Shown one piece after another: positions 1 to 5,035 of a stretch of 5,035 nucleotides of DNA. The notes beneath the pieces are model-generated. The model was not told the origin of the DNA, did no database searches, and was given only the letters and a program-made list of their open reading frames with translations. The number at the start of each line of letters is the position of its first letter. Within the stretch, counting starts at the first letter, position 1. The translations under genes were made by a program, and so were the position numbers. This DNA is from Flavobacteriales bacterium UBA6969 (GTDB lineage: Bacteria; Bacteroidota; Bacteroidia; Flavobacteriales_D; Sanyastnellaceae), in contig DJYV01000046.1 of the NCBI GenBank assembly GCA_002448555.1, positions 24,871-29,905 on the forward strand, written 5' to 3'.

Positions 1-2490
1 ACGGGGATGGAATTGGCCAACGCGTCGTTGCTGGATGAGGCTACGGCTGTAGCTGAGGCAATGGCAATGGCGTTCGCGGCGCGTCCGCGGGCGATGGCCA
101 AGTCCGGAGCAAACCGGTTCTTGGTGGACGAAGCGATTTATCCCCAGACCTTGGCGTTGCTCAAAACGCGCGCAAAATACTTGGGCGTCGAATTGGAGGT
201 GGTGCCGCGCACGGGAATGGTATTGGAGGCGATGCCGGATGTGTTTGGCGCGTTGTTCCAGTACCCTGACGGCGAGGGCGTGGCTTCCGATTTGACCGCG
301 GTGATTGAACAAGCCAAAGCGCATGAAGCGCAGGTGGTGGTAGCCGCCGATTTGATGGCGCTCGCGCTGTTGAAGAATCCCGGCAACATGGGAGCGGATG
401 TGGTGGTTGGCACGACGCAGCGATTTGGCGTGCCGATGGGGTATGGCGGGCCGCACGCGGCCTTCTTTGCCGCCAAAGAATCCTACAAGCGTCACTTCCC
501 TGGCCGCATCATCGGCGTGTCGAAGGACCGTTTGGAAGCGCCGGCGTTGCGCATGGCACTGCAGACGCGTGAGCAGCACATTCGCCGCGACAAGGCGACC
601 TCAAACATCTGCACGGCACAATCACTGCTCGCGGTGATGGCCTCGATGTACGCGGTGTACCATGGCCCGGTGGGATTGCGTGAGATTGCCGAGGGCATCC
701 ACGGCGCTGCACGAAGTTTGGATGCTGCGCTCCGCGCCTCGGACAACTTCGACCAGGTCAACGACTGTTACTTCGATACGCTAAAGATTCGAGTTAATGG
801 CGGCACGAATGAAATGAAGGCCCTGCGCGCTCGAGCAGAAGCGATGAAGATCAATTTGCGCTACTTCGAAGACGGTATGCACGTCGGCGTTGCGTTGAAT
901 GAGCGCGTATCTGACAATGAATTGACCGACCTCTGCACCGTTTTTGGCGTGAGTCCCGTCTCAGGCGTTTCCGCTGACCGTGCGTTTTTGGGTGGTCTCT
1001 GGCGCGATGTGGATTACTTGCACCACCCCGTGTTCAACCGCTACCGATCGGAGACGGAAATGATGCGTTACATCAAGCACCTGGAAAATCGCGACCTCTC
1101 GTTGGTGCACAGCATGATTCCACTGGGCTCGTGCACCATGAAATTGAATGCCGCGACGGAGTTGATTCCGATTACGTGGGCGGCATTCGCAGAGCTGCAC
1201 CCGTTCTGCCCGCCGGAACAAGCAGCAGGCACACGGGCCATGCTTGACGAACTGGAAAAGGACCTGGCCACCCTTACAGGCTTCGCGGGTGTTTCTCTGC
1301 AACCTAATTCAGGCGCGCAGGGGGAGTTTGCAGGGCTAATGGTTATCCGCGCTTACCACGAGGCACGCGGCGAAGGCCACCGTGACGTGTGCTTGATTCC
1401 CTCTTCTGCTCACGGGACCAACCCGGCTTCTGCTGTCATGGCGGGCATGAAGGTTGTTGTCGTAGGGTGCGATGATGAAGGAAACATCGATATGGATGAC
1501 CTCCGTGAAAAGGCGGAGACGCACTCCTCGGAACTCGGTGCGTTGATGATCACCTACCCATCCACCCACGGTGTGTTTGAGGAAGCGGTGTTGGACATTA
1601 CCCAACTCATGCACGTCCACGGCGGGCAGGTATACATGGACGGCGCCAATATGAATGCGCAGGTGGGTTTGACGAGTCCAGGCCTCATCGGTGCCGACGT
1701 GTGCCACCTCAACCTGCACAAGACCTTTGCCATCCCGCACGGCGGCGGTGGTCCGGGCGTCGGCCCCATTGGGGTGGCGGAACACCTGGTTCCGTTTTTG
1801 CCCGGCCATCCAGTCATCCCGACCGGCGGTGAGCAACAAATTAACGCCATCAGTGGGGCGCCGTTTGGCAGCGCGTTGATTTGCCAAATCTCTTACGCCT
1901 ACATCAAGATGCTTGGCGAACAAGGCTTGTGCCGTTCAACCGAAGTGGCCATTCTCAACGCCAATTACCTGAAAGTGCAGTTGGAAAACGTCTACAGCAT
2001 CCTGTATACGGGCGAACAGGGAACGGTGGCCCATGAGATGATTTTGGATTGCCGATCGTTTAAGGCGTCTGCAGGAGTGGAGGTCATGGACATTGCGAAG
2101 CGCCTCATCGATTACGGATTCCACGCCCCTACGGTCTCTTGGCCGGTGGCAGGGACCCTGATGGTGGAGCCCACGGAATCGGAGTCGCTCGAGGAACTGG
2201 ATCGCTTCGTGCACGCCATGGTGGCCATTCGCGAGGAGATTCGGGCCATTGAAAACGGCGATGTCGACCGCGAGGACAACGTGGTGAAAATGGCGCCGCA
2301 CACTGCACGGGAAGTGGCTTCATCAACATGGGAGCACCCATACACCCGTGAGGCAGCAGCATACCCATCGCCTGAGATGGAAGTGCGGAAATTCTGGAGC
2401 CCAGTGGCGCGCGTGGACAATGCATACGGCGATCGAAACCTCGTTTGCAGCTGCCCACCGCTATCGGCATTTGAAGAACTACTGGGATGA
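1..2490 (+). CDS. gcvP: Glycine dehydrogenase (decarboxylating), glycine cleavage system P-protein; 5'-truncated by window edge
   Basis: This is the PLP-dependent P-protein of the cytoplasmic glycine cleavage system. It decarboxylates glycine and passes the aminomethyl group to the lipoyl arm of H-protein (GcvH), working with T-protein and L-protein to supply 5,10-methylene-THF. The frame is open from base 1: the visible codons begin TGMELANASLLDEAT, which matches the interior of full-length P-proteins, so the ATG at 7 is not the start. About 135 N-terminal residues are missing (E. coli GcvP is about 957 residues; 829 are visible). Numbering from codon 1, visible landmarks are QRFGVPMGYGGPHAAFF from 140, QTREQHIRR from 188, SNICTAQ at 201, GSCTMKLN from 376, PNSGAQGE from 435, SAHGTNPAS around H471, DGAN 547-550, the PLP-lysine motif HLNLHKTF with K574, and the Gly-rich loop GGGGPG 581-586. 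The C-terminal NLVCSC pair (C816, C818) is also usual. Both homologous halves (A-like and B-like) are in one chain, so this is the long single-subunit form. No frameshift or lost key residue is seen. No other gcv gene is in view. Confidence 0.98.
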   Translation, partial: TGMELANASLLDEATAVAEAMAMAFAARPRAMAKSGANRFLVDEAIYPQTLALLKTRAKYLGVELEVVPRTGMVLEAMPDVFGALFQYPDGEGVASDLTAVIEQAKAHEAQVVVAADLMALALLKNPGNMGADVVVGTTQRFGVPMGYGGPHAAFFAAKESYKRHFPGRIIGVSKDRLEAPALRMALQTREQHIRRDKATSNICTAQSLLAVMASMYAVYHGPVGLREIAEGIHGAARSLDAALRASDNFDQVNDCYFDTLKIRVNGGTNEMKALRARAEAMKINLRYFEDGMHVGVALNERVSDNELTDLCTVFGVSPVSGVSADRAFLGGLWRDVDYLHHPVFNRYRSETEMMRYIKHLENRDLSLVHSMIPLGSCTMKLNAATELIPITWAAFAELHPFCPPEQAAGTRAMLDELEKDLATLTGFAGVSLQPNSGAQGEFAGLMVIRAYHEARGEGHRDVCLIPSSAHGTNPASAVMAGMKVVVVGCDDEGNIDMDDLREKAETHSSELGALMITYPSTHGVFEEAVLDITQLMHVHGGQVYMDGANMNAQVGLTSPGLIGADVCHLNLHKTFAIPHGGGGPGVGPIGVAEHLVPFLPGHPVIPTGGEQQINAISGAPFGSALICQISYAYIKMLGEQGLCRSTEVAILNANYLKVQLENVYSILYTGEQGTVAHEMILDCRSFKASAGVEVMDIAKRLIDYGFHAPTVSWPVAGTLMVEPTESESLEELDRFVHAMVAIREEIRAIENGDVDREDNVVKMAPHTAREVASSTWEHPYTREAAAYPSPEMEVRKFWSPVARVDNAYGDRNLVCSCPPLSAFEELLG

Positions 2491-2492
2491 CA

Positions 2493-2524
2493 TTGTGTGC
2501 ATCGCAGGCGGTCACCTATATTTG
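2493..2524 (+). promoter_or_regulatory. Bacteroidota-type promoter candidate for the secreted-protein gene
   Basis: TATATTTG at 2517-2524 is an exact match to the Bacteroidota -7 consensus TAnnTTTG. A weak -33-like TTGTG lies at 2493-2497, about 19 bases upstream, which is the spacing expected in this phylum. Transcription would begin near 2530 and leave a leader of roughly 25 nt before the ATG at 2555. The -7 match and its placement in a short intergenic gap are what the sequence shows; promoter activity is inferred. Confidence 0.55.
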
Positions 2525-2554
2525 CGTCAATCCTAAACACCAAACTGCTTGAGA

Positions 2555-4534
2555 ATGAAGCATTTTTACACCGCAGCATTTGCTGTACTTCTTTCAACAG
2601 CTGTTACAGCGCAGGGCTTGTTGCCATACGCCAATAGTAAAACAGCTCAATCCCGCCGTGTAAAGGCGGAAAACACCACAACCGTTCAGGTAGAGCGTGA
2701 CGTGATTTGGTCACACGATTGCAACGTGGACTCGTGCGATTGGACATTCGGCAATGGCTCGGATATCACAGGCTCACCATGGGAGGGCATCGATTTAAAC
2801 TTCGAGTGCACTACGGACGGTCCTGCAGGCCCTTACAACCAGTGGGCGGGCGGAACCGGTGATTTCACGGCGGCAAGCGCCATGAATTCGACGACGAGCG
2901 ACAACGGCTTGTTGCTCATTGACTCCGATTTGTTCGGTGCCGACGCCAACTACAGTGCTGCTTGGATTGAGAACAGCTGGGTTCAAACCACTGATCCCAT
3001 TGACTGCAGTTCGTTGGACTTCGTGAGCATCTCATTCGAAACCCGCTACCGCTGCTGGGACAACGGCTCTTCAGACGATAGCGAGAAGTGCTTGATCGAG
3101 ATTTCACGTGACGGCGTCAACTGGCCAGATATCTCGACGTTTGCAGAAATCGACGGAACCGTTGACTACGGCGACGGCGAATTGATTGCGAGCCGTTGGG
3201 AAGTTTTCCCGGGCTACGAGACTGGCTCAGAGTCAGACAACCCCTCTTTGGTCGAATTCGACATCACATCTGCTGCTGGCGGCCAAGACCAAATTTGGGT
3301 GCGTTTCCGCTGGTCCGGCACATGGGGCTACAGCTGGGAAATCGATGACATCGAGATTTACCAAACACCGGCCAACGACATCCGCATCGACAACTACGTT
3401 AGCTACACGGACTACCTCACTACCGGTATTTGGGAAGCAGGAGTTTTCGCAGAAGGCCAGCTGAGCTCATTGGAAGCCGCGGCGAAAGTGTACAACGTTG
3501 GCTACCTCGACCAAGAGGAAACAACCATGACCTTGACCGTCAACGGTACAGAGGCAGGAGCCTCAACACCGATGACATTGGCTTACCAGGCCAACGATAC
3601 ATTGCGTGTTCCATTCGACATGGCAGCACCAGGAACATATGAAGTGTCTTACGCTGTATCGGCCATGAACGAAGATGAGAACCCAGCCAACAACACGGCT
3701 TCTCAGTCTTTCTCCGTAAGCGCGACGCACTACGGCCGTGATAACGGCACCATGACCGGTGTATTCCCCGGTGAAGGCACCGACGACTTCATCGCATTGA
3801 ACCCCTATGACATCTTCGAAGACGTGACGATCTACGCGATTGACGTGGCCATCGAAGCTGGGTCAGAAAACGGCACGCCCGTTGTGGCTCACCTGTTCGA
3901 CGGCCTCGATGACAACTACCTCGTTGAGCAGTACGGTGGCTTGATTGCGAGCACCGCCGAACTCGACTTGGCAGCGCAGTTCTCGAACGACGGGTCAGAG
4001 AGTCCAGAAGACATCGTTTGGTACACCCTCGTTTTGGAAGATCCCTACACCGCCCCTGGTGGTACGGTTCTCGCAGCTGGTTTCGAGCACTATGGTGGTT
4101 CGGACGTTCAGATTTGGGAGTCGCAGTTCGCTTACGACAATACATGCTTCGTATACGGTCCATTCGGCAGTGGCAGTGCGTACGATTGGTACTACACCAA
4201 CGAGACTCCAATGGTCCGCTTGAACCTCAACCCAAATGCCACCAATACGGTATCAGTTGAGGAGGTCAACACCGAAGCATTCCAATTGTACCCATTGGCT
4301 CCAAACCCAGCGGCTGAGACGACTCGCTTGCAGTACCGCTTGGATCAAGCCGCTGACGTAACGTTGGAAGTTTACGACATGACCGGTAAGCTCGTTCAGC
4401 AATTGAACCGCGGCACACAAGGTGCAGGCTACCACAGCATCACCTTGGACGTGAGTGCGTTCGACGCAGGCGTTTACACAACGACGTTGAGCGTCAACGG
4501 TGCACGTGCGACCGAGCGTTTGCTCGTCGATTAA
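2555..4534 (+). CDS. Secreted multidomain beta-sandwich protein with C-terminal T9SS type A sorting domain, function unknown
   Basis: This is a complete 659-residue exported protein. Residues 1-19 are a Sec signal peptide (MKHF, hydrophobic core, then VTA|Q cleavage). Residues 45-270 look like a MAM/choice-of-anchor-J jelly roll: VIWSHDC near the start, EISRDGVNW at 182-190, and a closing WEIDDIEIYQ at 261-270. Six of the seven cysteines fall here (56, 61, 84, 151, 167, 179); the other is C531. Residues 275-388 resemble a CARDB/Ig-like fold (KVYNVG, NEDENPANN). Residues 390-560 are a further beta-rich region of unrecognised family. After a short linker, residues 576-659 are a T9SS sorting domain: LAPNPAAETTRLQY, VTLEVYDMTGKLVQQL, GYHSITLDVSAFDAGVYT. 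The protein should cross the inner membrane by Sec and the outer membrane by T9SS, with the C-terminal domain removed. I chose the ATG at 2555 because it gives the cleanest signal peptide; the in-frame TTG at 2549 is less likely. There is no Shine-Dalgarno sequence. No catalytic motif is recognised, so it could be an adhesin, a binding protein or a non-enzymatic part of a degradative enzyme set. Confidence 0.93.
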   Translation: MKHFYTAAFAVLLSTAVTAQGLLPYANSKTAQSRRVKAENTTTVQVERDVIWSHDCNVDSCDWTFGNGSDITGSPWEGIDLNFECTTDGPAGPYNQWAGGTGDFTAASAMNSTTSDNGLLLIDSDLFGADANYSAAWIENSWVQTTDPIDCSSLDFVSISFETRYRCWDNGSSDDSEKCLIEISRDGVNWPDISTFAEIDGTVDYGDGELIASRWEVFPGYETGSESDNPSLVEFDITSAAGGQDQIWVRFRWSGTWGYSWEIDDIEIYQTPANDIRIDNYVSYTDYLTTGIWEAGVFAEGQLSSLEAAAKVYNVGYLDQEETTMTLTVNGTEAGASTPMTLAYQANDTLRVPFDMAAPGTYEVSYAVSAMNEDENPANNTASQSFSVSATHYGRDNGTMTGVFPGEGTDDFIALNPYDIFEDVTIYAIDVAIEAGSENGTPVVAHLFDGLDDNYLVEQYGGLIASTAELDLAAQFSNDGSESPEDIVWYTLVLEDPYTAPGGTVLAAGFEHYGGSDVQIWESQFAYDNTCFVYGPFGSGSAYDWYYTNETPMVRLNLNPNATNTVSVEEVNTEAFQLYPLAPNPAAETTRLQYRLDQAADVTLEVYDMTGKLVQQLNRGTQGAGYHSITLDVSAFDAGVYTTTLSVNGARATERLLVD

Positions 4535-4564
4535 TTGAGGCATACACAGGCGAAGTCCTGTTAA

Positions 4565-4608
4565 AGAAGAGGGGAGTCCCAGCCGGGTTTCCCCTCTTTT
4601 CATTTAAA
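4565..4608 (+). terminator. Intrinsic terminator after the T9SS-substrate gene
   Basis: The arms AGAAGAGGGGA (4565-4575) and TCCCCTCTTTT (4590-4600) pair over 11 positions: ten Watson-Crick pairs and one G-U. The 14-nt apex can form an inner CCC/GGG stem (4578-4580 with 4585-4587) around a four-base loop, AGCC. A T-rich stretch, CTCTTTTCATTT, forms the 3' arm and tail. The hairpin begins 30 nt after the stop codon at 4532-4534, a normal place for a Rho-independent terminator. Confidence 0.85.
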
Positions 4609-4623
4609 CCGTGGGATTTAAAC
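4602..4623. repeat. Pair of 8-bp direct repeats ATTTAAAC in the intergenic gap
   Basis: ATTTAAAC occurs at 4602-4609 and again at 4616-4623, so the copies start 14 bp apart. Each contains the palindrome TTTAAA. They lie between the terminator and the start of the next gene, where an operator or UP-like AT element could sit. Short AT-rich repeats arise often by chance, so a regulatory role is only a possibility. Confidence 0.35.
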
Positions 4624-4667
4624 TCGAATGCAGTAATTTCAGGCGTTGAAAATCTGACTCACATAAC

Positions 4668-5035
4668 ATGAAGAACTTTACTTTGCTTTTGGTTGCGTTC
4701 TTGGGCCTCTCGTTGGCTTCACAGGCGCAGCGCATTACGGATGTGTATACATTCGCACAGACCCCTCAAGACTTGTCAGCTGCAGAAGCTGAAGCCATGC
4801 GTGGCACCGGCGAATCTGCGTTGGAAGTAGCTCAGCGAGGCGGTGGAACAATCTTGTTCTACGAAGATTTCGCCAACGGTTTCGAAGGCAACAACGGCAT
4901 CGGCGCCTGGACCTCTGAGGACACTGGCGAAGGGTTGATCTGGCAAGCTGTAGATGCTGCGGGCAACGGATACTACGCCGACGGCAGCGCCTCCGGGGTT
5001 CAACCTCCGGCTGGCGAATACTCGACCAATATTGG
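4668..5035 (+). CDS. Secreted protein, N-terminal part (signal peptide and start of a choice-of-anchor-J/MAM-like domain); 3'-truncated by window edge
   Basis: An open frame of 122 codons runs from the ATG at 4668 to the window end without a stop. Residues 1-20 form a clear Sec signal peptide (MKNF, then a Leu/Val/Ala-rich core, SQA|Q). Residues 21-60 are a spacer rich in Ala, Glu and Gly that should form an amphipathic or flexible segment. From residue 61, TILFYEDFANGFEG, then GAWTSED and GLIWQAVD, resemble the opening strands of choice-of-anchor-J/MAM-like jelly rolls found in T9SS cargo. The same order (signal peptide, spacer, hydrophobic strand followed by an Asp, then a Trp) is seen in the gene upstream. 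There is no Shine-Dalgarno sequence before the ATG (context CATAAC). It lies 133 nt after the preceding gene, beyond its terminator, so it probably has its own promoter, although no good -7 element was found. A C-terminal sorting domain is expected but lies outside the window. Function is unknown. Confidence 0.88.
   Translation, partial: MKNFTLLLVAFLGLSLASQAQRITDVYTFAQTPQDLSAAEAEAMRGTGESALEVAQRGGGTILFYEDFANGFEGNNGIGAWTSEDTGEGLIWQAVDAAGNGYYADGSASGVQPPAGEYSTNI

Noticed and set aside
1336..1923. Long open frame on the minus strand (195 codons) inside gcvP
   Set aside because: It is antisense to strongly conserved gcvP coding sequence, has no recognisable domain or promoter, and is explained by the GC-rich codon pattern of the real gene.
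2549..2554. TTG at 2549 as the start of the 659-residue protein
   Set aside because: It would add only two residues; the ATG at 2555 is a better start codon and begins a typical MK signal peptide.
2112..2597. Minus-strand open frame of 161 codons spanning the gcvP end and the intergenic gap
   Set aside because: Its product is Ser/Arg-rich low-complexity sequence with no family resemblance, and it overlaps the promoter, the gcvP 3' end and the signal-peptide codons of the next gene.
4546..4561. Short hairpin ACAGG/CCTGT just after the stop codon of the 659-residue protein
   Set aside because: It has only five base pairs around a six-base loop and no T-run; the much stronger hairpin at 4565-4600 explains termination.
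2793..4634. Similarity between ATTTAAACTTCGAGTGCAC (2793-2811) and ATTTAAACTCGAATGCAG (4616-4633)
   Set aside because: The first copy is inside codons for a coding segment (DLNFECT) and alignment needs a gap and mismatches, so chance resemblance is the simplest explanation.
4634..4641. TAATTTCA as a -7 promoter element for the gene at 4668
   Set aside because: It matches TAnnTTTG in only four of the six fixed positions and has no -33-like TTTG at the right distance upstream.

Overview
The window looks like ordinary chromosomal sequence from a member of the Bacteroidota (Bacteroidetes). Three things point there. A protein at 2555-4534 ends in a typical type IX secretion (T9SS, Por) type A sorting domain, a system confined to this phylum and its close relatives. 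A TAnnTTTG promoter element lies upstream of that gene. Neither of the two start codons in the window has a Shine-Dalgarno sequence. Base composition is moderately GC-rich (mid-50s percent by eye), which is on the high side for Flavobacteriia. I cannot name a genus.

Layout: all three genes are on the + strand. (1) 1-2490 is the 3' six-sevenths of gcvP, the glycine-cleavage P-protein; its first ~135 codons lie before the window. (2) 2491-2554 is a 64-nt gap with a Bacteroidota-type promoter candidate and no terminator. (3) 2555-4534 is a complete 659-residue secreted protein with a signal peptide, an N-terminal cysteine-bearing jelly-roll-like domain, a middle Ig-like domain, a second beta-rich domain and a T9SS sorting domain. 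(4) 4535-4667 is a 133-nt gap with a strong intrinsic terminator and an 8-bp direct repeat. (5) 4668-5035 is the 5' part of a second secreted protein that runs off the window end.

How the genes relate: gcvP is central one-carbon/glycine metabolism and has no evident functional link to the two secreted proteins. The internal promoter candidate and the terminator suggest that the first secreted gene is its own transcription unit, possibly with read-through from gcvP. The two secreted proteins share a layout (signal peptide, short spacer, then a beta-sandwich start with similar motifs) and may be the same class of surface or released protein; their ligand or substrate cannot be read from the sequence. 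I found no evidence for a new multi-gene system, mobile element, CRISPR array or RNA gene. The findings below are modest.
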